A DNA stretch of 64,000 bases, taken from contig CAJNDS010000691.1 in NCBI GenBank assembly GCA_905221605.1, forward strand, positions 819,697-883,696, in the 5' to 3' direction. The notes under the pieces are model-generated. The model was given only the letters and a program-made list of their open reading frames with translations. It was not told the origin of the DNA and did not search any database. This DNA comes from Symbiodinium natans (lineage: Eukaryota; Sar; Dinophyceae; Suessiales; Symbiodiniaceae). The translations under genes and the position numbers were made by a program. Shown here piece after piece: positions 53,431-64,000 of this stretch. Positions within the stretch are counted from its first letter, which is position 1. Every line of letters starts with the position of its first letter.

Positions 53431-53720
53431 TGCAAGGTAGGGTCGATCATTGGGATTCCTTGTCTTGTTTTCCTTCAGCATGTTGGTGGGTGTTTGTGTT
53501 CAGGTGTCCTCTGCAAGCTGCACTAAAGATCCTATCCCATATCAAGAGCTACGAATTCCTTAAGAAACCCCAAAAACTCAAAGATAATTATCGCTGTATT
53601 GCTCCTATAAGGAAGTGTTTTATTTTTGGGGGGGGTCCTAAGCAAATAGTAGCTTATAAGATTTGGATCATAAACCCTAGGCCCGAAACCCTAAACCAAA
53701 AACCCTTGTCGCAAACCCCC

Positions 53721-53842
53721 ATATGAAGCAGGGTTTATATTACTGTTTTGGTGAGTCTAAATAAGGTTCCTTTTTAGTATTGGCGAGTGTATACCTTGGG
53801 TGTCCCTTTGGGGGTACAAGAAATATAAACCCTACTTCATAT
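53721..53842 (+). mobile_element. Intact 122-bp MITE with ATATGAAGYAGGGTTTATATT termini
   Basis: The 21-bp ends are inverted copies with one mismatch. The interior matches the left part of 10882-10985, including two sub-repeats of TTGGTGAGT type. No coding capacity. Confidence 0.8.
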
Positions 53843-53965
53843 CAATGGCCAGGTCCACAAGAAAGCTTTCCACAGCCTGGGACGCCGCATCTCCGAGCAT
53901 GCAGAGCTTCTGAGTCCGGTGCAGGCAAACAGGGTCCAGAAGTCAGCCCTAAAGCCTGAACGGTA

Positions 53966-54090
53966 TGTTTAGGGTTTAGGGTTTAGGGTTTAGGGTTTAG
54001 GGTTTAGGGTTTAGGGTTTAGGGTTTAGGGTTTAGGGTTTAGGGTTTAGGGTTTAGGGTTTAGGGTTAGGGGTTCAGGGTCTAGGGTTTA
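53966..54090 (+). repeat. Telomeric array TTTAGGG
   Basis: About 14 exact units. Further G-strand blocks at 54230-54360 (TTTTTAGGG/TTTTGGG) and 54478-54570. Confidence 0.9.
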
Positions 54091-55644
54091 GGGACTGTGT
54101 CTTCCCCGATGCCTCTTTATAGGGCCTACTTCCCTGAGTAGAGAACCTTGAGAGCTTCAGTCTGGTTCAAGGACTCTTTGTAAAGGGGGACCTTTCTTAG
54201 GGAGGCGACCTGGGAATCCCCTCGAAACTTTGGAGTTTAGGGGTTTAGGGTTTTGGGTTTTTTTGGGGTTTTAGGGTCTTTGGGTTTCACGGTTTTAGGG
54301 TTTTTGGGTTTTTGGGTTTTAGGTTTTTGGGTTTTAGGTTTTTAGGGTTTTGGGTCTGGGGATTAGGGCCCTCTTTGTTACCTCGTCTGGCAGCTGCCAC
54401 ATCCAGGCCCTTCAGGTGATCGAGACCTTTACGGACATTGGCAACGTCCACGAAGCCAGAGCCTCGGGTTTTTGGGGTTTTTAGGGTTTAGGGTTTAGGG
54501 TTTAGGGTTTAGGGTTTAGGGTTTAGGGTTTAGGGTTTAGGGTTTAGGGGGTTTAGGGCTCAGGGTTTAAGGCCTGGAGTTCGGTGTTTGGGTTCAGCTC
54601 AGGTGCCCATTCCTTGCCGCGTAAGGCCATGAGCTGGGCCGTCTGTTTTGTCTGACCTCCGGCCCCGCAGGTTTCTAAGGCTTAAACCTCGGGCTCTGTG
54701 CCGTCCGAAACCCTCGGAACCCTAAAACCCCCAAACCCTCAACCCCCCCCAAACCTTAAATCCTAAACTCTTAGCCCCAAACCCTAAACCCTAAGCTCCA
54801 AATCCAAACCCCTTAACCCTTTAGTGGGCAGTTATGTGGGGACCCACCTAAAACCTCCTGTGTAGTACCAATTTAGGTTAGTATCTTCGAATCCCCTAAA
54901 GCTCACCCAAAAAACACTGATTACGCTAGAGTCTTCAGATAAACTCTATAAGCCTAAAACCGAGAGTCTTTCTTTTGGTCTAGATTCTGGGGGGTGAAAG
55001 GGCAGTGCATTCGGAACCCTTCTTCCCTTCACAGGGTTTAGGGTAGAGACTCCGTTGTAAGACCAGCAAAGGACGGCACCCCGATTCTTCTTTGCTGGGG
55101 CTTACCCCAAGGTTTGACTGCAGCTCCTTTTTGACCTACAATTACCCTGACTTGGGCTTTTAGGAGGAATGGATGTGTACGCAAGGAGCGGTTGGAGCCT
55201 GCAATCAGGGCTTTGCACGGATTCGACACAACTGAATGCTACACCCTACCCTGTAAGCCAAATGAACCCTAAAAGGGTTTATGGTTTACATACCTTCATA
55301 ATTATCGTAGCAGAGGGTATATGACCTCAATTTTATGGTTCACTTGGGCCCCAGGGTATGAACCCTAACCACCGCCCTCGAAGGTTCTTCTTCAGACGCT
55401 TTTTCTGCGTTTGCTGCTGGAGCGTTCCTTTACAGAGCTGCCCGAAGCCGCAGCCTAAGACCAGACCAGTTGGGCTAGTCCGCTTGCAGTATGAGGGTTT
55501 AGGGTTTAGGGTTCGGGGTTTAGGGTGTAGGGTTTAGGGCTAGTCCCACTTGTAGTACCATTAGGTTTAGGGCTTTCGGGTTTCGGGTTTAGTCAGGTTG
55601 TTGAGACTCCGTACATGCCATTTTTGCCGAACGTTAGGGTGTAT

Positions 55645-55805
55645 AGGTTGGGACCCCTTATACTGGGGTTTAGGGTTTAGGGTTTAGGGTTTAGGGATAT
55701 TCCCGCCTATACTAACAGTCCTTCATAGGATGATAATGGGGAGGGGGTACTTTAATCCCTACTGTATTAAGGACTGTTAGTATAAGGGAGAACATCCCAA
55801 GGAGT
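55645..55805 (+). mobile_element. MITE with CTTATACTAACAGTCCTT termini, interrupted by a telomeric array
   Basis: The right end AAGGACTGTTAGTATAAGGG then GAGAACATCCCAAGG is the inverted copy of the left end. The left end is split: TTGGGACCCCTTATACT, then four TTTAGGG units (55665-55695), then CCCGCCTATACTAACAGTCC. The CC..CTATACT part occurs on both sides of the array but once in the right terminus. Related copies: 6357-6424 and the split one around the retroelement. Confidence 0.7.
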
Positions 55806-56002
55806 GGGGTTTTCGGTTGCTGAGCCCATGACCATGACAGAACTCCCCTAACCCTAAACCCTAAACCCTAAACCCTAAGCGAGGGTTGAGGTCTAGGGCT
55901 TCGAGTTGAGCGCTCGAAGCTTGCAAAAGCCCCCCCCCCCCCCCCTCGGTGCAAAGGATGGGATGGCTCGGCTTGCTGCATCCATGTCGAAGGCCCGGAT
56001 GG

Positions 56003-56375
56003 GTTAGGGTTTAGGATTTAGGGTTTAGGGTTTAGGGGTTAGGCTTTAGGCTTTAGGGTTTAGGCTTTAGGCTTTAGGCTTTAGGCTTTAGGCTTTAGGC
56101 CTTAGGCTTTAGGTTTTTGGTTTCAGGGTTATTGGGTTTAGGCTTATTATTGTGTTTAGGCTTTAAGCTTTAGGCTTGAGGCTTGAGGCTTTAGGGTTAT
56201 AGGGTTATGGGTTATTGGGTTTAGGGTTATTGGGTTTAAGGTTTAGGCTTCAGCCTTTAGGTTTAGGCTTTAGGCTTGAGGCTTGAGGCTTTAGGCTTGA
56301 GGTTTTAGGGTTATAGGGTTATAGGGTTATAGGGTTTTGGGTTTCGGGTTTAGGGTTATAGGGTGTAGGGTTTAG
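56003..56375 (+). repeat. TTTAGGC-rich array
   Basis: About ten nearly consecutive TTTAGGC units (56037-56110) with further TTTAGGC, TTGAGGC and GGGTTATAGGG units up to 56375. Confidence 0.95.
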
Positions 56376-56648
56376 GGTTAGGTACTGGCATGGGCGTGTG
56401 TATGTATATGTGTATGTGAAGATGTAGGTGTATGTATGTACACATGCCGACTCTCAACATGTTACCAGTCCCAAACTGCCCTGGGCCAACAGTTCATCAG
56501 CAGATCTGCTGAAACCGTGAACCCAAACCCTCAGCCACCCTCACCCGTGGCTTGTCTAGGGTTAGCTTCAGGAACTGAACTTCAAACTTCACAAAACACA
56601 TAACAGTTGCCATTACCTCTGCAACTGGATGTGTTTGTTGTTTCTTAC

Positions 56649-56728
56649 GGAATGGGAGAAGGTACCGTATGTAATCCCTTAAAGGGTATATATAGGGCCC
56701 TCATTCCCTCATTCCCGGCTAACCAACA
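56649..56728 (+). mobile_element. MITE, second copy of the 25202 family
   Basis: GGAATGGGAGAAGGTACC, AATCCCTTAAAGGGTATATA and TAGGGCCCTCATTCCCTCAT follow the same order as 25202-25296. Confidence 0.65.
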
Positions 56729-56859
56729 GCATTCTCAGTTGATGATTGGCAGAGGTCCCTAGATTACTCGAGGCTAGGCTTCTGGAGGCGTTGGCTCTCA
56801 AGCTTTCAAAAAGAGTCTGAATAGCCATGTCTGTTGGGGGGGGGTTAGGGTTGTAGGGT

Positions 56860-56930
56860 TTTACTACGGTTTTTCTACGGTTTTACTACGGTTTTACGAC
56901 GGCTTCACGATTTTCGCGGTTTTACGGTTT
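56860..56930 (+). repeat. TTTTACTACGG short tandem repeat
   Basis: Five to six degenerate 10-12-bp units of CTACGGTTTT type, then ACGG/GCGG variants. Confidence 0.75.
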
Positions 56931-57608
56931 CAGGGCTCTAGGGTTTTTAGGGGTTTTAGACTGTAGGGTTTAGGAGAGGGGGCGGGGGGGAGGCTGGGAC
57001 GGTCTTGGAGATGACCTGAGCTTGGGATCTCTAAGGGTGGACAGGGCTGTGGCTTACGGCCTAGGGCTTAGGGCTTAGGGTTTAGGGGGTTTAGGGGGTT
57101 TAGGTTTAGGGGTTAGGGCTTAGGGTTTCGGGGGTTTAGGGGGTTTAGGGGGTTTAGGGGGTTTGGGGGGTTTGGGGGTTTTTTAGTGGGTTTTTAGGGG
57201 GTTTAGGGGACCCCTTAAACTTAAACTCTACAGAACCCACTTGGATGTGAAGTCGTGCCCTCTTTTCTCTAGGGTTTGGGGGGTCTGGGGTTTAGGGTTT
57301 AGGGTTTAGGGAACCCCTTAAACTTGAAGTGGTGCTCTCTTTTGATGTTGGCCGCTGAAGTCGCAGGTTCGAGCTTGCTCTCGGGTCGAGGGGTTTTGGA
57401 TCTAGCGACCCCTTTCAGGGGACGCTGGCTCTGTGGGTCGCATGGGGTTTTGGGGTCTACGCATAGGAGCTTAGGGCTTAGGATTCCGAAACCCTAAACC
57501 CTAAACCCTAAACCCTAAACCGGAGTTTCAGGTGCAGCACTACCACACCGGGTTGTTGCGCGAGATCGTCGTCCACATCAAGGAGGAGCAGGGCTCTCCA
57601 GCAATCAG

Positions 57609-57729
57609 GGTGGAGAGTGTTTAGTTTAGGGTTTAGGGTTTAGGGTTTAGGGTTTAGGGTTTAGGGTTTAGGGTTTAGGGTTTAGGGTTTAGGGTTTAGG
57701 GTTTAGGGTTTAGGGTTTACGGTGGAGAG
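57609..57729 (+). repeat. Telomeric array between 9-bp direct repeats
   Basis: About 14 TTTAGGG units (57618-57720) between GGTGGAGAG at 57609-57617 and the same at 57721-57729. Confidence 0.9.
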
Positions 57730-57894
57730 GGTGCCCATGGGTCGTCATACGTTGGGTTAAAAAGTACCCCCGCCAAATAGGAATATCACCACTTATGACC
57801 GTAGGGGTGAGGGCTGAAGGCTCAGGGATAGTTATCCCACGGCTTAGGGCTCAGGATAGTTATCCCACCTCTACCTACCCATGATCCCCCTAGA

Positions 57895-58582
57895 CTCCAA
57901 ACCCCAAACCCCAAACCCTCAACCCTCAACCCTAAGCCCTAAGCCCTAAACCCTAAACTCTAAACCCTAAACCCAAACCCCAAACCCTAAACCCTAAACC
58001 CTAAACCCTAAACCCTAAACCCCAACTCCGGCAGAAGCAGAGCCGAGGCCGGAGGTGATCGCTTCCTGGGGCGCCTCGCAGCTCAGCGGAATGCTGAGGA
58101 GTGCAGCTGAGGGGTTTAGGGTTTAGGGTTCAGGGTTCAGGGTTCAGGGTTTAGAGTTTAGGGTTTAGACCCCAACACCCTCCATCCACGCCCTACTGCA
58201 CATACATAGTATGAACACATACTCCGGGCCAAAAGATCGTTGATTGGAGAAGCCCTACTGTAAACCCTAAAGCCTCCAACCAAATACCTAAACCCTACGC
58301 TCATTCCTATGTTCCTGTCAAGGGATTGAGACTCGTACCCCTAAGGTTGTACCCCTAAAGGTTCCCCATAATACACTCCTAATGCGACCCTTATGGTACG
58401 TTTTCGGGATGTTTCAAAAGGGTTCCCCAAAACCCAAGGGTACAACCTCAAGGGTCCAAGGTACAACCCCTAAACCCTCAATCCTAAACTCTAAAGCCTA
58501 AACCCTAAGCCCGAAACCCTAAACCCTAAACCCTATACCCTAAACCCTAAACCCTAAACCCTAAACCCTAAACCCTAAAACC
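57895..58582. repeat. Three telomeric-type arrays
   Basis: CCCTAAA 57895-58023, TTTAGGG/TTCAGGG 58112-58168, CCCTAAA 58470-58582. Between the last two (58325-58465) is an imperfect inverted repeat around GGTTGTACCCCTAAAGGTTC. Confidence 0.85.
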
Positions 58583-59013
58583 GCAACCCCTAGATCCTGG
58601 ACAACTCCTGGCTGAAAGCATGGCCCTGGTGGCAGCGCAGGAGCCTTGGTTTGGCGCCTGTTCGAGTGTCCTCCCGGCGCTGTTCCTCTTGTTCAGTTGC
58701 GGGTTTTTGAAAAATAGGGGTTTAGGGTGTAGGGTTTAAGGTTTAGGCTTTAGGTTATAGGCTTTAGGTCATAGGGTTTAGGGTTTAGGGTTTAGAGTTT
58801 CGAAAACATAGGGGTACCCTTTTGGGTTTTTTTGTAATAAGGACTTTTGTAGCTGGGCGGGACAAAAGTGGGTCCCCAACTTTGCGAGCTACCCAGTTCT
58901 GTGTTTAGATTAGGGTACCTAGAGTAACCTTCCTTCAAAAAGGGAGATGCGCCAAAGGCATTGAGCAGGGGTACCTGCATGAGAGCAGCAGCACGGGTAG
59001 TCGTGCAATATAG

Positions 59014-59105
59014 GGGTCGGAAAAAACACAAATAGTATTCCCTTCGGATCCTTATAAATATACTCTAATAACCCTCAAAACCCTCTTCGAATTCTTAAGG
59101 GCCTA
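59014..59105 (+). repeat. Dispersed repeat, copy 2
   Basis: About 90 bp matching 48135-48232, roughly 75-80% by eye. No telomeric repeat inside. Confidence 0.65.
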
Positions 59106-59759
59106 GAGAAGGGCTTGGAATGTTATGCGTCTGAGAGTTGCTTGCTCTGGAGCAGCCAGGCCTTCGGCTACGCAAATTCTGCTGGGCTGCCGATACACTG
59201 CAGTGTCCTGAGACGCTGCCGCCTTCTTCCCTGCCGCTAGAAGGATGAAGGGTGGGGGAAGACCCCTATGTTAAGGTAGGGTTACGAGGAAGCAGCCTGG
59301 AGCCATAGACCCTAAACCTCAACGCCCTGAACGCTAAACTGCAAGCCCTATAAGCCTTAAACCCTACCTTGAAGTACCCATGAGCTTTCAAGCAAACTTC
59401 TGTCCACTCGCCGCACCTTGCTTCGTGGTTCTTCGTAGGATACTAGGGATCTTGGTTCCTATGGAGGTATCTAGGGGGAACATGGGTTTAGGCGGCTTTA
59501 GGGCTTGAGGGTTTAGGGTACTTAGTTTCCTGATTCCATTTTCAGGGCCGGCAAGTTAGAGCAAGAGCCGCCATCTCTGTGAGGCACTTTTGCCCGACAT
59601 GACGGGCAAAGACCTGAAGGAGTTCTTCGAAATTTGTGGTGCGCCCGTCGGTCAGCAGCCCTACACACCCCAACTGCAACAACACAATAAATTAAGCCCC
59701 AAACCATATACATCCCCAACCCTGCAAACCTTACAAGCCACAAAGCCTAGAACAAGCCC
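59106..59759. other. Unique DNA, nothing recognised
   Basis: Short minus-strand frame at 59522-59743 without motifs. Confidence 0.35.
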
Positions 59760-59945
59760 TAAGCCCTCAACCCGAATCTCCCAAACACTAACCCTAAACC
59801 CTAAGCCCTAAACCCTAAACCCTAAACGCTACACCCCAAACCCTAAACCCTAAACTCTAAACTCTAAACCCTAAACCCTAAACCCTAAACCCTAAACCCT
59901 AAATCCTAAACCCTAAACCCTAAACCCTAAACCCTAAACCCTAAC
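59760..59945 (-). repeat. CCCTAAA array, long
   Basis: About 25 units with a few CCCTACA, ACTCTAA and ATCCTAA variants. Confidence 0.9.
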
Positions 59946-60376
59946 CCAAGCCTTGCAAGGCTGGCACCCTGAGCTCCTCCGTCGTGTCCTCGGCGCGCGC
60001 GCCGCGCGCGCCCTGCCCCAGAGCTTGGCGGCGGCTGCACGAGAGCGCCATGCCGGTGAAGGGATTATAGTTTAGGGTTTGGGGTTTAGGGTTTAGGGTT
60101 TGGGGTTTGGGGTTCAGGGTTGAGGGGTTTAGGTTCACTCAAGGTTTGAGGTTTAGGATGTAGCATTCAGGGGTTCAGGGTTTGAGGTCGAGACTTTAGG
60201 CTTCAGGGTTTCTGGGTTTCGGATCTAGATTGGACTTGGGAACGTTTCGGGTTTGGGGTTTAGGGTTTAGGGTTTAGGGTTTAGGGTTTAGGGTTTCTGG
60301 CCTTGGGGTTTTGAGTCTGTTTCATCAGGACTCCAGAGCTTGCGGCTTCGAGTTCGAGACTTGAATCAGGTTTCTC
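59946..60376. other. GC palindrome and short G-strand arrays
   Basis: 59993-60013 is an almost perfect alternating CG palindrome (GGCGCGCGCGCC...), Z-DNA-prone. Arrays at 60070-60130 and 60250-60293. Confidence 0.6.
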
Positions 60377-60490
60377 AAACCCTAAGGGTCCATGTACCTA
60401 AATAGGGAGTACTTGGGCCTTAAAGTACTTGCTATATAGGGTATTTGGGGCCCAAGTATACAATAATTAGGTACATGGACCCTTAGGGAA
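60377..60490 (+). mobile_element. Intact MITE with CTAAGGGTCCATGTACCTAA termini
   Basis: The left terminus and the right TTAGGTACATGGACCCTTAG are perfect inverted copies of 20 bp. The interior (AGTACTTGGGCC / GGGCCCAAGTATA) continues the symmetry. Same superfamily as the core at 20650-20765. Confidence 0.8.
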
Positions 60491-61145
60491 AGTTCTTTGC
60501 AGAAGCGTCTTGGTGCACACGCCTGTTTATAGGTAGTTTCCTAAACTAGGGTCCCTTTTGGGTAACCAACTTAGAGAAGTACCCTTATAGCTGAAAGATT
60601 GAATCTTAACCTACCCATCAAGCAGCACGTGCTTTCAAACCGTGTAGGTGTTTGTTAGTCTGCCCATCCACCCATCTGCTAGAAACCCTAAACCCTATGG
60701 ACCCTAAACCCTAGACCCTAGACCCTAAACCCCAAACCCTAACCCTAAACCCTCAACATTAAGGTGGGGTCCACGTGCATGCGCGGATGCGGCCCTTGCC
60801 CTTGTCCTTGCTGCAGACACGTCCCCAGAGAAGGCCCACGGCGCAAGCTGCGAGCTGTCAAGCCCTGACCCTGAAGCTTCTAGGGTTTCGGGTTTAGGAT
60901 TCAGGGTTTCGAGTTTAGGGTTTAGGGTTTAGTATCATCTTCCAGCCACCCGAAAACCCGAACCCTAAACGCCCCCAAAGGCCCTGGAGCGCATGATAGG
61001 CCTTGATATCCACCACCTCGGGGGCCTCAAATCCTGAGATGAGACTTCAGGACTCCTTCGCGAGTGCCTCGTTTATGCGCCACCCGAACCCCCTTGCCAG
61101 GGTTTAGGGTTTAGGGTTTAGGGATGAGGGTTTAGGGTTTAGGGT

Positions 61146-62007
61146 CTTTAGGGCGTGCCTTAAGGTTCACGGGTAGGCTGGGTAAGTAAAAGCAAGGCTA
61201 ACACCTCAGAAGGGGTTGTAGCCACTTATCACTCTGATTGCCCTCCTGAAACTCCAGTTCTAACTACACGTGAACCTCCAACGGAGGTTAAACCACTGAA
61301 TCCTGAACCCCCTCAATTCCAAGCCTCTCCAAAACACTGGGGAACCTGATTCCCGAAACCCTAGACTTAGACCCTAAACCCTTGCATTCTGCGAGCTTCC
61401 GACTATCGATACTCCGCACCCAACAAGAGCAATAATTATACGGGTCTTGGAACCTGCGCTACTTGGAAGCCTCCCAACAGGGGTGGGGGGGGGGGGCGGG
61501 GGGGCGGTTTCCAAAGTTAGGGGTTAGGGTTCAGGGTTTAAGGTCTACCTAGTTAGGGTAGAAGGAAAGTACGCTGCATGTTAGGGTATTTGCAAGGGCT
61601 TTGCCGGATCATGTTATTTTGCGGGGGGGGGGGGGGGGGGGTACATTAAGTGAACCCTATTTTGGGAATTTCCCAAATCGCTGTGCAGGCTTTCAGTTTT
61701 GGCTGTGAGGGCTGTGCATGTCAAGCAGGCGTGGCACTGGGTCGGTTTGGGGGCTTCCGGGTGTGTCAGGGTTAAGGGTTTTCGGGTTTAGGGTTCAGAG
61801 TTTAGAGTTCAGGGTTTAGGGTTTGGCTTTTTTGTTTCCAGGGTGCAGGGTTTAGGGTTGAGCGAATTTTGGTCTCAGGGCTTCGGGGTGTATAGGGTTT
61901 CGCACTTTGTTCTTCAGCAGTTGAGGGTTTGGGACGTCAGGATGCTAGGGCTTGTCGCTTGTTGCGCTTGGGGGGGGGGGGGGGGGGTGGCGGGGTGCCC
62001 TCTGAAC
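61146..62007. other. Unique DNA with three G runs
   Basis: G runs 61482-61507, 61622-61642 and 61970-61988. A weak relative of the TACTTGGAGG MITE is at 61160-61285. No gene. Confidence 0.45.
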
Positions 62008-62200
62008 CCCAAACCCTAAAACCCAAACCCTAAACCCTAAACCCTAAACCCTAAAACCCTAAACCCTAAAACCCTAAAACCCTAAAACCCTAAAACCCTA
62101 AAACCCTAAAACCCTAAAACCCTAAAACCCTAAAACCCTAAAACCCTAAAACCCTAAAACCCTAAACCCCTAAACCCCTAAACCCCAACCCCTAAGCCCT
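62008..62200 (-). repeat. 8-bp variant array CCCTAAAA
   Basis: CCCTAAA units give way to about 12 homogeneous CCCTAAAA units (62065-62163), then CCCCTAAA. Confidence 0.95.
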
Positions 62201-62469
62201 CCCAAACGCCTAAGGGTTTAGGGCACCAAAAGCGACATGCCGGGCGTAGATGCTGTCAAGGACAGGATGCAGGTGCGAAGAGCAGCTCTGGCCCGATCGT
62301 GGAGGGCCATCTTTCTTTTCTCCCACCCCACGCCGTCCGAGGCGGCAAAACCACCCAAACCTATTCCTTTTAGGGGTTAGGCCTAAACTCATGACCCTCG
62401 CTTACTTCAAAAAAAAAACCCTGTCCGTCACCGATGGCCACTTTCAGCCAAGAAAAGGTTTGAGGCCAG

Positions 62470-62580
62470 GTGGTGGTGGGGAGGGTCCTCGGGGGCCAGG
62501 GGCCGGTCAGGGGGGTTAGGGGGGGCCAGGGAGCTCAGGGGGGCAAGGGGGGGGCCAGGGGGGCCAGGGGGAGGCTTAGG
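62470..62580 (+). repeat. GGGGGCCAG low-complexity tract
   Basis: Irregular GGGGGCCAGGG units. The Gly-rich frames here are artefacts. Confidence 0.85.
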
Positions 62581-62586
62581 CAAATA

Positions 62587-62640
62587 GGATCCCCGTATAA
62601 TAAGGACCCCAATGAAGCACCCCTAATTCCGGAATCCCCA
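62587..62640 (+). repeat. Dispersed repeat, same family as 15417
   Basis: GGATCCCCGTATAATAAGGA followed by CCCCAATGAAGCACCCC and TTCCGGAATCCCC. Confidence 0.5.
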
Positions 62641-63054
62641 TGTCCATGTCATGTCTCCATCTGAGCAGAGGCTCGTGTGAAATCACATGGCGTCCACATT
62701 GCCAGGACGGAGGAGGAACACCTAAACCCTAAAACCCTGAAGCCTTAACCCTAAACCAAGAAGCAGGCTCGCCAGAATTATCCCGATTATTAACGCATTG
62801 CTGTAGCTATAACCTTTCAATTTGCTGATCTTTAGTATTCCCTTGATGGGGAACTTTCGTAGTCAAAGCCCCTTCTTCAAGGACACGCCAAAAGAAAAGA
62901 CCCTAAACCCTAAACTGTACAGACATTTATGTCCCTGGACAGTAAACCCAAAACCCAGAACGTGGAGTTTGAGATAGAGACACTGGTTCCGGTTCCTGCC
63001 ACACCCACCCCTCCAACAAGAAGAGCTTAAGGTTTTGGGTTTACACTTAACAAC

Positions 63055-63412
63055 CCCTAAAGCCCAAACCCCCAACGCCAAACCCCAAACCCCAAACCCC
63101 AAACCCCAAACCCCAAACCCCTAAACCCCTAAACCCCAAACCCTAAACCCCTAAACCCTAAACCCCAAACCCCAAACCCTAAACCCTAAACCCCAAACCC
63201 TAAACCCTAAACCCCAAACCCTAAACCCTAAACCCTAAACCCCTAAACCCCTAAACCCTAAACCCTAAACCCTAAACCCTAAACCCCTAAACCCCTAAAC
63301 CCCTAAACCCCTAAACCCTAAACCCTAAACCCTAAACCCCTAAACCCTAAACCCTAAACCCTAAACCCTAAACCCCAAAACCCCTAAACCCTAAACCCTA
63401 AACCCTAAGCCA
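63055..63412 (-). repeat. CCCTAAA/CCCCTAAA/CCCCAAA array, longest in the window
   Basis: About 48 units in sub-blocks: CCCCAAA, CCCCTAAA, CCCTAAA, CCCCTAAA, CCCTAAA. Confidence 0.95.
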
Positions 63413-63493
63413 CAGACTCTGAGGTGCAGCGGAGCAGCTTCCACGTGGGCAATTTCGCACCAAACAACCGCGATCACAGCTGCAGGCTGTAAG

Positions 63494-63616
63494 GGTTTAG
63501 GGTTCAGGGTTTAGGGTTTAGGGTTTAGGGTTTAGGGTTTAGGGTTTAGGGTTTAGGGTTTAGGGTTTAGGGTTTAGGGTTTAGGGTTTAGGGTTTAGGG
63601 TTTAGGGTTTAGGGTT
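63494..63616 (+). repeat. Telomeric array TTTAGGG
   Basis: About 17 exact units. With 63055-63412 it makes a C-rich then G-rich pair 80 bp apart. Confidence 0.95.
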
Positions 63617-63639
63617 AGGGGGTGGCCAAGCACTTTATA

Positions 63640-64000
63640 ACCTTTCAGGTGAGGGTGTGGTAATGCCCGGGTAAATATTAATAGAAATAGTGTTCACGGG
63701 CATATATTAATAGAAAGCCCGTGTGATTTTCTTCTTTCTTTTGTTCTTTGTTCATTCCTATATTTCGTTCATGCTTTCACTCACTTTTCTCACTTCGTTC
63801 ACATGGCTCACGCATTACGTTCGTTTCACTCTCTTCATTTGTATCCGTGATCACTTCGTTCATTTCCTAATAATAAAAGTGAGTGAATACATGAACTACA
63901 TTTGTAATGAAATGAACGTAGTGAATGTAAGCACGAAATGGAGTGAATGTGTGAACGTAAAAAAGCCCAAATTTTATTATTAAATTCGTGCGTCATTACA
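63640..64000. other. AT-rich segment of short TTCGTTCAC / GTGAATG motifs, partly inverted
   Basis: The left half is rich in TTCGTTCA, CACTT and TTCAC on the plus strand. From 63878 the complement appears (GTGAGTGAAT, GAAATGAACG, GTGAACG). The AATATTAATAGAAA motif is duplicated at 63676 and 63707. The 86-codon frame is probably not a gene. Confidence 0.6.

Noticed and set aside
59993-60013. CG palindrome as a regulatory site
   Set aside because: Simple alternating CG sequence with no gene nearby to regulate.

Overview
The window looks like nuclear DNA of a protist alga, most likely a dinoflagellate. Three things suggest this. Plant/alveolate-type telomeric repeats (TTTAGGG on one strand, CCCTAAA on the other) are scattered everywhere. 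A short protein in the one intact mobile element starts with a lysine-glycine repeat of a style often seen in dinoflagellate proteins. A broken mitochondrial cox1 fragment resembles alveolate cox1. The assignment is inference: there is no rRNA, spliced-leader or other diagnostic gene. In the repeat features the strand given is the one that reads TTTAGGG.

Layout. About a hundred short telomeric-type arrays (20-350 bp, both orientations) alternate with 100-1000 bp of unrelated, mostly non-coding sequence along the whole 64 kb. Most apparent open frames are translations of these arrays (ending in Asn-Pro-Lys-Pro), of G/C runs, or of microsatellites at 22.2-22.7 kb and 50.5-51.0 kb. Between the arrays lie small inverted-repeat elements (MITE-like families with recognisable copies at 6.4, 13.8, 20.6, 24.5, 25.2, 29.4, 32.2, 39.7, 53.7, 55.7, 56.7 and 60.4 kb), mononucleotide G runs often preceded by T runs, and a decayed cox1 fragment at 25.87-26.40 kb. 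A gene fragment with an apparent GT-AG intron sits inside a small inverted-repeat element at 10.9-11.5 kb.

The main gene-bearing unit is at 40919-46858 on the minus strand. It is a 5.94 kb retroelement with two directly repeated 397-bp ends that I read as identical. It has a reverse transcriptase frame of about 1200 residues with Penelope-like features (YVDD, a following FLD motif, an SGYP tail motif, no GIY-YIG endonuclease after the RT), then a 237-residue Lys/Gly-rich coiled-coil protein, then an in-frame 140-residue extension behind a UGA-CUA stop. Telomeric-type repeats touch both ends, and the whole unit lies inside a split MITE. This fits the endonuclease-lacking, telomere-associated Penelope-like elements known from other eukaryotes.

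The recurring theme is insertion of telomeric repeats at internal sites. Several arrays interrupt otherwise intact repeats or are flanked by short direct duplications (9 bp at 13.8 and 57.6 kb, about 11 bp at 55.7 kb, 14 bp at 22.9 kb, 21 bp at 9.2 kb). That is what filling of staggered breaks with telomeric DNA would leave. Such seeded arrays could then serve as landing sites for the retroelement.
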